Below, piece after piece: positions 20,529 through 30,818 of a DNA stretch of 64,000 nt. Every line of letters begins with the position of its first letter. The stretch's first letter is position 1. Under the pieces are notes generated by a model. It saw only the letters and a program-made list of their open reading frames with translations. It was not told the origin of the DNA and searched no databases. The translations under genes and the position numbers were made by a program. Where the stretch lies: positions 12,392,461 through 12,456,460 of the forward strand of contig JANAVB010023996.1 in the NCBI GenBank assembly GCA_029216955.1, written 5' to 3'. The DNA comes from Iris pallida. Taxonomy: Eukaryota; Streptophyta; Magnoliopsida; Asparagales; Iridaceae.

Positions 20529-21104
20529 TCAGACGAGAGGAGAACCACAGAGTAGGGCAACACGAAAACATGTTGCTGCCAATACAACTGGTAGATGGGG
20601 GTAACCTCTCAAGGAAGACAGGAATGTATCCAAACCTTGGGATACAATTCCTGGTTCTGCCTTGAAAGGAACTCTACTACCCGATTTCTCGGTAGTAGAG
20701 TTAACTCCACCATCCAACTCTCGTGTATAAAGGCTCTTCCTACCATCTAAGGAAGACCCTTCTATCTCACGAAGAGTTCTGAGTTGTCTGATGTACGCGT
20801 CAAAAGCGTATGAGCTCCCTGATGTAAATGTCAGAAGAACATTGTCCACAGCATCCACATCACCAATGCCAGTTCTGAAGAAGGTTTTCAGCCAAAATTC
20901 TGCAAGAAACAGTAAAGAAAAATCAGTCAACAGAAGCTGGCCAAGCAAAGATAGATGCATTATGTTCATTTCAGGAAGATGAATTTGTCCTTAGCAAACA
21001 AAAAAATTCGATGCGTGTATATTGAACTTACCGCTGAGTTTGCTGCTAAGGATTGACAGATCCATGTCTGGTAGCGTGCACAGAGATTTGAGATCAGACA
21101 ACAT
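20529..21104 (-). CDS. Antisense ORF B of the Tat element, spliced, 147 residues, unknown function
   Basis: Exon 1 is 21104-21032 (ATG at 21104, start MLSDLKSLCTLPDMDLSILS) and exon 2 is 20899-20529 (stop TGA). The donor reads CAGCG|GTAAGTT and the acceptor TTTACTGTTTCTTGCAG|AA, both strong plant sites, and joining keeps the frame (73 + 371 = 444 nt). Exon 2 encodes motifs EFWLKTFFRTGIGDVDAVDN and SSLDGRKSLYTRELDGGV, with a hydrophobic C-terminal stretch (LPVVLAATCFRVALL). No family recognised. A TATA-like TTTAAATA is about 90 bp upstream of the ATG, and a G-box CACGTG about 165 bp upstream. An unspliced reading from an ATG within the intron (20969) is possible but less likely. Confidence 0.65.
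20900..21031 (-). other. Intron of antisense ORF B
   Basis: 132 bp, GT-AG, with T-rich tract before the acceptor on the minus strand; AT-rich like plant introns. Phase 1, frame preserved across the junction. Confidence 0.7.
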
Positions 21105-21192
21105 GGCTTTCCTATTTTCTTCTCATAGGAAATTCATTCTCAGAAGAGAGGAAGAAGAATGGGAAGATGAGTTTGCGTGGAGTTCATCCATC

Positions 21193-21275
21193 TATTTAAA
21201 GGGTCAAGTGCAGGTCCATTCTTGGAAAAGATCCGCATAAATAGCGCTCGTAAACCATGGAATGAATGACACGTG
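21193..21275 (-). promoter_or_regulatory. Promoter region of antisense unit B (TATA-like box and G-box)
   Basis: Minus-strand TTTAAATA at 21193-21200, and the palindromic G-box CACGTG in ACACGTGTC at 21269-21276. G-boxes of this form bind bZIP/bHLH factors in plants; regulation here is inferred only. Confidence 0.45.
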
Positions 21276-21369
21276 TACTTCGGGAGACAGTGCAACATTG
21301 GAAACAGTCAAAGTGTGCTAATTAATATTCTTCATTAAAAGGCACGCAGATCAGACACAAAAGTTGTAC

Positions 21370-21375
21370 TTTATT
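21370..21375 (-). terminator. AATAAA signal of antisense unit C
   Basis: Minus-strand AATAAA about 70 bases after the stop of antisense ORF C and before the promoter of unit B. Confidence 0.5.
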
Positions 21376-21443
21376 CTTTAAACAGGCACTTATGGCCTTA
21401 CAAAAAGATAAAAAGAGTACAACAAAAGCATAAAAGTCACGCT

Positions 21444-21731
21444 CTATTTTCCAGAGCGACTGAGCTTAGTGCCTAGTTCTTCTACGCTCCTAACTTCCAG
21501 ACAGTGCAATAGAGCTTTAAACATTTCACGCTGCTCTATGAAGCTGCGCCCATCAGAAGAAGACGAGCCATCCAATCCAAAGTAGCTCAAGAGATTCTTG
21601 GCTAACTGCGTGGAGTCGTCCTTGAGCTCGATGACGACAGGTTCGGGTTCTTTGCCCCCAAAAGTGGGGTCACCATGGGAACAAAAGCCCAACTTGCGTG
21701 CTTCCTCTTCGGCTGCTTCCTTTGGGGTCAT
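21444..21731 (-). CDS. Antisense ORF C of the Tat element, 95 residues, unknown function
   Basis: ATG at 21731 is the first ATG after a TATATAAA box 41-48 bases upstream; a longer reading from a TTG at 21752 lacks an ATG. Stop TAG at 21444. The protein starts MTPKEAAEEEARKLGF and continues with EPEPVVIELKDDSTQLAKNL, a Ser-rich loop, and a helical-looking C-terminus EQREMFKALLHCLEVRSVEE. It is acidic with no signal peptide or membrane segment. No family recognised, and no clear similarity to antisense ORFs A or B beyond Glu-rich segments. It is the first of three collinear antisense units reading from the 3' LTR side toward integrase. Confidence 0.6.
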   Translation of the reverse strand: MTPKEAAEEEARKLGFCSHGDPTFGGKEPEPVVIELKDDSTQLAKNLLSYFGLDGSSSSDGRSFIEQREMFKALLHCLEVRSVEELGTKLSRSGK

Positions 21732-21771
21732 ATTTTTGAGAGATGAAGTCAAAACTGAGAATCTCTTCCTG

Positions 21772-21779
21772 TTTATATA
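21772..21779 (-). promoter_or_regulatory. TATA box of antisense unit C
   Basis: Minus-strand TATATAAA, 41-48 bases upstream of ATG 21731. Confidence 0.55.
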
Positions 21780-22007
21780 ACAGATCTCGTCGACAGTTCA
21801 TATTCCACCATAAATTGGACGCAATCAGTCTCGAAGAACGAAGAGTCATTATGACATTTAATAAGTTCATTTGGGTGTTTTCGAAGAACTTCGAAGTCTT
21901 TTCGACTTCCGAAAAAAATTTTAGAGTCATCTCAGCGTGACTTTAACTCATTTCATCATCTCTATTTCAAAGTATTTCGAAATATTTTATCATTTTTTGA
22001 AAACTTT

Positions 22008-22015
22008 GAAGGGGG
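22008..22015 (+). other. Polypurine tract of the Tat element
   Basis: GAAGGGGG three bases before the 3' LTR, where plus-strand DNA synthesis would start. Confidence 0.7.
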
Positions 22016-22018
22016 TTT

Positions 22019-22975
22019 TGTAGGCCTCAAAAATGAAAGTCACGCTGAGTTGATCAGAACAAGTCACGCAGAGTGATCCGAGAAGCAGCACAAAAGATAC
22101 GCTAAGTTCTGCCTGGCCATCTCCTTTAGAAGTCACGCAGAGACAGCTCAGCCATACGTCAGAATCATAATGACTGACAACACAGCAGTCGAGAAACGTC
22201 TCCTCGTATGCCACGTATGCACAGAACTCGAGAGATCATCGCCGTCTTTTGCGTGATTTTCGAAATCTTCCTTAGCAAGACTCACTCTTCACCAAGTTGG
22301 CGTGACTTTGGGTCTTATCTTCATTTAATGCGGCTGACAAATATAATCAATGTCAGAGATTTTGTGTTAGACGAAGCGTGCCAAATCAAGACAGCTGACG
22401 GTTTGCGTGGATTCTGAACCTTCTCCTTCCTCAAGTTTGCGTGGATTTTTGAGTTATTCTTCTCAAAGCCTGCGTGAATTCTGAAGTATTCTTCTTCAAA
22501 GCTTGCGTGGATTTCGCCTTCAACGAGTCTGCGTCAACGAAACTGCGTAGATTTTTGCCTTCAGCAAGACAGCGTGGATTTCATTTCAACTGGAGTACGT
22601 GGCAGCCATGCCACCGATCTCTCTCTCGCGTGCCCAGTAACTTGCACACGACCCATGCACTAATGCCATGTATCCAACAGTTACGGGCCACGTCCAGTAA
22701 CTACTCACTAACCCTGCGTGTATTTAGAGTCTGCGTGACTTTTCAAATGCACCAGTGGTGAGGTAGTTATCTTTTCAGTTACTGTTTTGACTCTATAAAT
22801 AGAGTTCTTTTTCTCATTCATTGTACAGATACATTGATATCTACTGTCAAAATTTTGAGAGCTTTTCTTCTTCGCATAGTCCAAAGGATAAAGCGATCGT
22901 CTTCTAGATCGGATTCCTACAGTTGTAATTTTCTCAGATACAAAATAAATAAAGTGAATTTATTTATGGAAAACA
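22019..22975 (+). repeat. 3' LTR of the Tat element
   Basis: 957 bp, same length as the 5' LTR with about nine substitutions by eye, nearly all transitions. TATA box at 22794-22801. Followed by the target duplication GCGCC at 22976-22980. Confidence 0.95.
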
Positions 22976-23580
22976 GCGCCCAGTTATCACTCCTAAAAAT
23001 GGCTAGATTTAATTTTGTTACTCTGCTCTAATTTGCGCCTAAGAATTTTGACTTTCGATCACAATCACCTGGTGTGACTACGAAATTAGTCATATTAGAA
23101 TCGAAAATTGACCATGTCTAAACACATTTCTACTGTGCCTAAATGACTTGAGTTCCTTCCTAAATTGTGCCTATAAGGACATTGATTCCGAAATCATGAT
23201 TTCATCACCATTCATAACCAAGCTTGGATCTTGATCGTGCTTATACGACCTAGAGCCTAGATTTTGTTGATCGTGCTATACTCAGATTTGACCCTACCTT
23301 GATCATAACCAAAACAACAACTGATTATATTAGGCGTGACTCGAGTCGTACCTAAGATACTGAATCTTCGTTCTAAATCGTGCCTAGTTGATTCGACCAT
23401 ACTATGATCCTATCGTGTCAAATCAATAGTCGTGCTTAAACAAATTCAAGTTGATTATCTTGATCGTGCCATCGTCGTTGTCTTTGATCATGTCTGAGTT
23501 ATTGCCTAAATTCTATCATGTTTTAACTCCCTCGCTAACCTTTAATTTCGAAGACGAATTTTTTTTAAGGAGGGTAGATT
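22976..23580 (+). other. Decayed internal region of the long-LTR element (3' part)
   Basis: No ORF. Same short-word style (TCGTGCCTA, TTGATCGTGC) as 8340-9130. Ends with TCGAAGACGAATTTTTTTTA and the purine tract AAGGAGGGTAG at 23567-23577, the usual 3' end of Tekay/Del-type elements, directly before the LTR. Confidence 0.65.
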
Positions 23581-26500
23581 TGTAACCTCCGTTAATAGAA
23601 TTCTTGGATATTTTCGAAAATTTGTATTATTTTTCTTTTCGCTGAATTTTTCTGAATCTCGAAAAAACATGCAAGTTCTAATTTTTGGGAAAACGAATTT
23701 GACCGTGATTGCTATCGGTCCTTGTTGGCTTTAGTTTACTATTTTAAGCGACTTTATCTTATTGGAATTTTCCTGTCATTTTCTTGAATCAATAAGTTAT
23801 GAATTTCAAAATACATTTTATTTACTAAATAAATGATTTTTGATTTTATATATACATATAGTTAGTGAGTAAATTAGTATTATTTTATTAATTAGAAAAA
23901 ATCTCGGCTAAATTGTAATTAGCCATTTGTTAATTAGTCGTAACTAGTAATTAATTATTAATTATAGCTAATATTATTTTAGTACTAATTGTTAGCAGTT
24001 AGCATTGGGTTAGCAGTTAGTAGTTTCCACTATTTTTCTATATTCTATTACATGTACATTTGTTAGGGTTTTCTCTACTCCCCTATAAATAGCACCCTAT
24101 CCCAAAAACCCTATAATTTCTACACAAATCCCCAAACCTAGAATTCCTAGCAGCCCCCATTTTTCCTGTCCCAAACAAACCACCACCATTGTCCGCCGCC
24201 ATCCCGGCACAGCCACCCCCAAGAATACCTCTGCTCACGACCACCCTTGCTGCCGTTCCCCATTCACCCCAGTTCAACACCGATCCACCATCGTCCCCAC
24301 CAGCATCCCAAATCACCCGACCACACTCCCGTCACCACTACCAGCAGTCCACCTCCCCAATCCAACGGCCACCCCGACCATCCCTTTCCGGCCATTGTCG
24401 GAGAATCAAACCACCACCGCCGTCGCCCTGTCATCAAACCACTACCGTCGTCGCCCTGCCATCAAACCACCACCACCGTCGCCCCTGCAATCAAACGACA
24501 GCCGCCACCATCAGGAAAAACTACCACCGCCACTATCATTCACAACCACCACCTCCACCCCTCGGCCATAACCGGCCTAGCACGCCACCACCACCGATAG
24601 ACACCACCACCACCACCATCGATAGACACCACCACCACCAAATCACCATGAGAAGAGAGAGAGGAAGAGTGGACCTCACCGGAGCCTCCGCCTTCCCGAG
24701 CCGTCCCAATTCACCCCGCCGTCAGATCCGGACAGCGCCGCCCTCGCCGTCGTTGTGCGCCTCCCGTCAGAGCCGAGCGCGCCCAACTGCTGCTCCGTGC
24801 CGGAAGCTCCTCCGTCGACTGCTCCGCCGGCGCAACCCACCGATCCGTCGCCGTACTTGGCCGCCGGAGCCCCGATCCACCGCCGCTGTGAGCCCCCTTT
24901 TCCGCTTTCTTCTCTTCACTGTTAGTCCGTAGGATTGATTAGGGGAGAACAGAGCCCCCCCCCCCCCCCCCCCACTGAACTATATTATATATAATAGTTA
25001 TATATTATTATATATAATAGTTATTTATTAGTATATAATAGTTTATTTATTAGCTTGTATAATAGTTTAATATATAATGTATATTTGTATATATATTAGT
25101 TTATGTATTAATATATATTAGTATATATATTAGTTTATGTATTAATGTATAATTGTATATATATCTTAGTTTATGGATTGATATATAATAGTATAAACTA
25201 TTAGTTTATATATATTGTATTATAGTGGAAATAATTTGGTATTTATAGTTATTCTTATTATTATTATTAAATATATTATTGAAATATTGATACTAATATT
25301 ATTAATATTATCAATTAAATTATTAATTTATAATTAGAGAATTAATATATGGTTTTAGCCTAAAAGTTTTATTATATTAAAAATATTCTTTTCAAGTATT
25401 GGTTTATTAAGTTTTTGACCTAAATTCATATTTGACAAAATAGGAATATTAGTCCAGAAAAGATTCTCTCGATTTTGAAATATTATCTAAAATATGTTGA
25501 TTAATATAGATATAGTTTTTAACATTATAAGGATTTTCAAAAATTTATTATATTTATTTAATTATATTTTTTTGAAATCATAAATCATGACAATGATAGT
25601 CATTTTCTATTTCTTGATTGATTATCGTACCAAACCCTGATTTTAGGCATTTACATACCAAACTAGGCTATTTGGACTATTCTGGACACATTGGGACTAC
25701 CCGTGTCGTCGTCTGGGACCCTCTGAGGAACATAGCAATGTACCTACCTCGTGTCGATACGTTCGTATCGCGCACGTCGACTCCAATCAAATCGAGGTAA
25801 GTACATTCTCTGATCATTTCATATCCTGCTTAGAATTGTTTTCATACTTTAAATTACTTTACTTGATACTGTCACGTTGGTCACACGAATTGGTACTATA
25901 TGGATCCCTTCTTGAGATATTATCCTCAGGGAGCATCGGGTACTTCATGTTCTGTACGTTTCACTTACATGGCGTATCACTATGCTTCATTGGTTCATTG
26001 AATCACTTGTGATATGTACCCTCAGGATCATTGAGTATTCCCTGAATCCTTATCCCATTTATTGGGTTTCCTATAATCTCCATTTATGGGACTTCCATGT
26101 ACCACCCTTCGGGGGCCATTACATGGAATCATAACATAACCTGGTTGGATCATTGTGTATTGATAGGGGGTACAGGGGAGTAGAAGTGGACATGTGAATA
26201 ATACCCAAGTAGTATCTCATCAGAATCATTCCGTAGTGTCTCATCAGATTCATCCTATGCCATTTACATGTCTATATTGTACTCTGACTCACTAGCCACT
26301 GTTAGTTCCCTATTTATAGTAGATATTTCTATTACAGTTTTCTCTCTGTTTACATACTGCAATTCCTCAGTTCATGTATCTTACTTTACTGTATGATTAT
26401 ATTTTCTAACCTGCTATGAACTGTTGAGATGTATTGTGCTCGCTCTTGTCCTGACTGGACCTATTGATAAATTTACAGATAGCCTGGAGGTTGCATGCTA

Positions 26501-26871
26501 GCCTAGAGGAGACACGATAGAGGTTGTATAGATAGCAAGGGTTTTGCTCATAGTTTATTTTCAGTTGTCTTGAGTTGTATTTAAGGATTACTGTATTTGA
26601 GTTTGAGATGTATTTCTGGGTTGTGTATCTTAGACACTTAGACTTCTATCTGCTGTATCTTTTTTAGATTTCATGTTTTATCTATCTTTATCATGCTCTA
26701 CCTTAGATGTGATTGAGACTGTATTTGCTATGTCACCTCCATTCGGAGTGTATATACTGTACAGGTACCTTTATATTGTTAGATGATTGACCTAGGACAG
26801 CGTCAGACACTACGGCGTAGGATGGGCGCTGTTACGTACTCGTACCCTCATGGTGGGTGCGGGTCGTGACA
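23581..26871 (+). repeat. 3' LTR of the long-LTR element
   Basis: 3291 bp, partner of 2805-6137. TATA box TATAAATA at 24084-24091. Holds the Pro/His-rich open island (24189-24932), a run of 19 C at 24955-24973 (shorter in the partner), an AT-rich middle and an intact donor-like GAGGTAAGTACATTC at about 25794-25808. Ends GGTCGTGACA. Confidence 0.85.
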
Positions 26872-26921
26872 TACGCATAGTACTCAGAGTCCAAATTCTC
26901 CTCGCCACGACAGCGAGTGAA
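26872..26921 (-). pseudogene. Older Tat-like copy, ORF1 fragment (right part)
   Basis: Fifty bases match window positions 63-112 (ATAGTACTCAGAGTC, AATTCTCC, GCGAGTGA) and continue the copy broken at 2804. The match stops abruptly at 26921. Confidence 0.65.
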
Positions 26922-27052
26922 GAACTTGCAGCCAACCCAGATGAAGAGAGGAACTGCTGCAACTTTTTTCTGGCTCGGACGAGCTCCCTGGATAACGGGC
27001 TCCCTTTTCTTTATTTATGTTGGTCCCCCTTTCAAAGGAGGCAAGAGGGCTC

Positions 27053-27060
27053 TATATATA
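27053..27060 (+). promoter_or_regulatory. TATA-like box in a short palindrome
   Basis: CTCTATATATAGAG in otherwise unassigned sequence, possibly the promoter of the decayed LTR. Confidence 0.3.
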
Positions 27061-27454
27061 GAGTGGAATGAGACCTCTCTTCTTCTCCTTTCTTATGTGA
27101 GATCAAAAGTATCCCTTCTTTTTCATGCTTCTACATACCTGACCTGCTGCATTCTTATCCCTTTGTTCGGCCACAGAACACTTGTTCACTATTCTTTGCA
27201 TACCTGAGATTAGTATAATTCAGATGCCCCATTACCTGTCCATATTTGCATCCTTACTTTCTGTTATGTCCAAGTTAGCAATTTAGGCATTCATTCATTG
27301 CAACAGGCCACAACATCCTGTATCTCTTATTCAGTCTAGATTTTGTATGTTACATATGTGATATAGGTTAGCTTTATATTATATATATATGCTTTATGTA
27401 CGATTCCTGTGTTGTTTGTGAGAGGGATTAATGTCTAGGACTTGGCCTTGGTCA

Positions 27455-27456
<2 letters not shown>

Positions 27457-27511
<55 letters not shown>

Positions 27512-27513
27512 AA

Positions 27514-27573
<60 letters not shown>

Positions 27574-27575
27574 TT

Positions 27576-27655
<80 letters not shown>
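27457..27655. repeat. AT microsatellite with an embedded perfect inverted repeat
   Basis: (AT)n, then GAAAAAAAAATT at 27508-27519, (AT)n, AATTTTTTTTTC at 27568-27579, (AT)n. The two inserts are exact reverse complements around 27543/27544, so about 174 bp (27457-27630) can fold on itself. Confidence 0.95.
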
Positions 27656-27658
<3 letters not shown>

Positions 27659-27753
27659 ACTTATATCATATGCTAAGGTTAGTTGATGGTATATACATTA
27701 TGTATTATATATTTGTGAGTTTGTATGTTTAGGCTATAGATTTGATATATATA

Positions 27754-27879
27754 AGGATGTTTAGTGATAGGTATATATATGTTTTAGATGTATATATGCT
27801 AGCCATAGTATATATTAGGATGTTTAGTGATAGGTATATATATGTTTTAGATGTATATATGCTATCCATAGTATATATT
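27754..27879 (+). repeat. 63-bp tandem duplication
   Basis: Two units starting AGGATGTTTAGTGATAGG at 27754 and 27817, nearly identical, non-coding. Confidence 0.85.
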
Positions 27880-29213
27880 AGCCTATGGTTAGGACTATGA
27901 GTTAGTATATCATAGAGGTGACCCAATAGACTAGGCTTGACCAAACCCTAGATAGTTGACCTTTGACTCTAAGTTGACCATAGGGTTGACCAGAGTTGAC
28001 TTTAGGTTGACTTTGACCTAGAATCATGTAGATTGCATTGTATATTTCAATTATTAATGTTGAAGACATTATAACCTATATTTCTCTAACTACGACTTTG
28101 TCATTCCAGTTCCGACATCTATTCACATCTGTTGCTCAGGTTACCAGACGAGTACATTCTTTGTTAGTTTTCATTCATGATAGTATTTATATTGCCTGCT
28201 TTAGACTACTTTACTTGATGCTAACACATTGTTGTCATGGACCCATAATCTATGAATCTTGTCATGCGATGTTATCCCCTTACCGGTTACATCGGGTATT
28301 TCATGTTCATGTACTTTATCATGTGCATTGTGTACTCCTTGTATTCGTATTATTTGTGCACAAATCGTGCGCTCTCATGTACTCTTGTGTGCTCACATGT
28401 ACTTCTTATGCAAACTAACTATCGTGTCGGTAACATAACTTGGTCGGATCCTTGTGTATTGATCGGGGCGGGGGAGTAGAAGTGGTCATGTGATTAAACC
28501 CCCTTATTATACTCGTGTACATGTCTATTATACCATCACGTATAATGGAGATCCCGTAGAATACTCGTGTACAAACCTAAAACAATCACGTGATCATCTT
28601 GTGCTCTGAAACACTTATATTTATTATAGTTCATAGATTCTTTATTATATTTCATGATCTTAGTTTACTTATCCATATCTCATATATTCATGTATTTCTT
28701 TACAGCACGTCATGTATTTTATTCTACTGTTAGCTCTATATTTCCTACCATATTTTAGAACTGCTTTCAGGGATATGTGCTCGTTCCCATCCTGACTGGA
28801 TCCGTTGACAAAATTTTACAAAGAACTTGGGATCCAGCTGGCCTAGAAGAGACACCAGTAGTGCTTGGAGTAGACTGCTAGGACTGTTGGGTTGTGTCTT
28901 TTAGTTCTTCTTATGTATTTGAGTTGTACTCTGTTTGGTGTTGATAACACTTAAACTCTTTAATTCGGGTTCTGTATTAAACTTTGTGATCTTTCTATCT
29001 ATATCATTTCGTGCTTATATTCATCTTAGTTACCTTGTGATTGAGTTGTATACTTCTGAGATTGTCCTCCGTTTGGAGAGTGTATCTTATTGGACATATT
29101 TGTTATAATATGTTAGATGTTGTTGAGACCTAGGATAGTGTTCTACCATCGACACTGCGGCTGAGACTGGACGTACCCACGGTCTCGTGTCCTTATACTC
29201 GATGCGGGTAGTG

Positions 29214-29540
29214 AGTCTAATAAAAATCTAGTTTTCAAACATTATAAATATTTTTCTAAAGTAAGGTATGTATTATTTACACCAATTCCATCGATTATCA
29301 ATTTTTGGTTGTCGTTAATCGTATTTCCTATTCGCTTGCGAAATTAGACTTTCTTATGTCGACCCTAGCTAATTGGACTTTTCTAGATTTAATGGAGTAG
29401 TATGTCCCATCGTATAAGGTCATCTTGTGAAGTTTTAACACCAAAGTCAATTATGCGCCATCATGGTCATCACACAACACCAGGCGTCACTACCAGGCAA
29501 GTATACCTTGCCGAACTGCACAATATATTTTATGCATGTT
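29214..29540 (+). other. LTR leader fragment, no gene
   Basis: No ORF. Positions 29480-29520 (ACCAGGCAAGTATACCTTGCC) match the minus strand of 37139-37170, so this piece is a plus-strand LTR fragment of a related element into which the 29541 element inserted. Confidence 0.4.
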
Positions 29541-30527
29541 TGTAACTTCCTAGTCCCAAAATAGGTAGGACCAGTAAGATGATACATGTCAGCAATACTT
29601 CACCAATGGGCCAAATCTCATAGCAAGCCCATTAGCAAAATACTTAGTTGTAAATCATGATAACAACCCAACAATACAATACCAGTCACAGGTACACTGC
29701 TAATCTCATCCAAACAGAATAATAAGACAGAAGATATCAAGTCCAGTAATACAAATAGAAAAGACCTGTCCAGTAGGAAATGAAAATAATAACTGTGAGG
29801 ATAAGACATCCCGAAACCACAGTCAAAACAAAAAAAGTAATCATCAACTACAAATCTGCTGAAATGAACAGAAATAGAGTAGCAAGTCTAAAATAAAGAG
29901 ACATGACCACGAGAAGTCCTCTGGAACTATCTTTTCCTCCTGCGAAGGTATGTCACCTGTCTCGACTCTAGAACCGAATATTTCGAGATAGCCCTCCTCT
30001 CTGTCTAAGCCTGAAGAGATCACTAGATCCTCATGGGACTAGCAAGATACATATAAACATGTCTACTAAGACAGTTTATAACATGTATGGAAAATAGGAA
30101 CAGTACAAGAAAAACATCTAAGAAGCGACATGTTATAGAGAAGTGTGACACTAGCCTTGGCTAACAATCAATCAAATAAATCCTATAGACTGTAGTACAA
30201 TAAAAGATACTACCACTCTATAGTATGTCTCAACTGTAGTACAATGCAAGATACTCCCAATCGAGAACGGTCAAGTAGCCAATCATAGTATCAACCTCAT
30301 CTAGAATATAAAGGTCAGGTAAAATCCTATAGATTGTAGTACAATGCAGGATACTCCCAATCTATAGAATATCATAAGTCAAGTCATGCTCAAATCAAGT
30401 ACAAGTCAATCAATCAATATTAGTAAAGTCAAGGAAACATGGCGTAGAACTGACAATTCTATCAAGACACGGTGAATACGAAGAAGACCAACAAACAAGT
30501 AATGAAAACAACTAATATCCTATACGT

Positions 30528-30818
30528 CACTACAAGAAAAAGGGCTTTTCTTGACGGCTTTTCCCCGTCAAGAAAGTGGTATCTTGACAGTTGCGAATCC
30601 GTCGAGTAGGCCGGAGTCAAGAAAGGACCCCTCTTTTTCTTGACGATCGCCGGTAGGGCTTTCTTGACATTTTTGGCCATCATATTAAGTAGTTTTCTTG
30701 ACTGTTTTTAGCCGTCAATATAGCAGTTTTTTGAAACCGTCAATGTAGGTGAAAACTTTTCTTGACTCCGGCCTAGATGACGACTATTAGCCGTTAAGAA
30801 AAGCCCTTTTGTAGCAGG
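30528..30818. repeat. Foldback at the left end of the CACTA element
   Basis: The terminal AAGGGCTTTTCTTGACGGCT is answered by AGCCGTTAAGAAAAGCCCTT at about 30790-30813, followed by TTGTAGCAG, resembling an inverted CACTA end. The 290-bp segment looks like a miniature CACTA element or a duplicated end. Confidence 0.6.

Larger units (their letters stand above)
9231..22975 (+). mobile_element. Tat-type Ty3 retrotransposon, young and nearly complete
   Basis: LTRs 9231-10187 and 22019-22975 are both 957 bp with about nine differences by eye. The flanks are GCGCC at 9226-9230 and GCGCC at 22976-22980, a perfect 5-bp target duplication. Order: LTR, PBS, ORF1, gag-protease, RT-RNaseH-second RNaseH-integrase, three antisense ORFs, polypurine tract, LTR. 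ORF1 before gag, the second RNase H domain and sequence between integrase and 3' LTR are known traits of the Tat/Ogre group. It is inserted in the internal region of the 2805-26871 element. Confidence 0.95.
2805..26871 (+). mobile_element. Long-LTR Ty3 (Tekay/Del-like) retrotransposon, decayed and interrupted
   Basis: Two direct repeats of about 3.3 kb (2805-6137 and 23581-26871), both starting TGTAACCTCC and ending GGTCGTGACA, bound the element. The flanks (up to 2804, from 26872) together rebuild the sequence seen at 1-110, which supports the boundaries. Target duplication is not clean (GGTGC versus TACGC); CpG decay could explain part of this. The internal region is 6138-9230 plus 22976-23580 and has no usable ORF. 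The 3' internal end has the chromovirus-like GACGAATTTTTTTTAAGG followed by a purine tract. The Tat element 9231-22975 sits inside it. Confidence 0.8.
26922..29213 (+). repeat. Decayed LTR-like sequence, plus orientation
   Basis: From about 28140 to 29213 it aligns loosely with 5050-6137 of the long LTR: GACGAGTACATTCT, the CTGACTGGA(C/T)C(C/T)GTTGA block, GCCTAGA(A/G)GAGACAC, and the end GATGCGGGTAGTGA against GGTGCGGGTCGTGACA. The first part has a TATA box and an AT microsatellite. It is probably an old truncated or solo LTR; its 5' limit is not clear. No gene seen. Confidence 0.45.

Noticed and set aside
20900..20969. Start of antisense ORF B at the ATG of 20969
   Set aside because: This ATG lies inside the intron bounded by strong donor and acceptor sites; the spliced form has an upstream ATG, TATA-like box and continuous frame.
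27442..27657. 71-residue Ile/Tyr frame
   Set aside because: Translation of an AT microsatellite.
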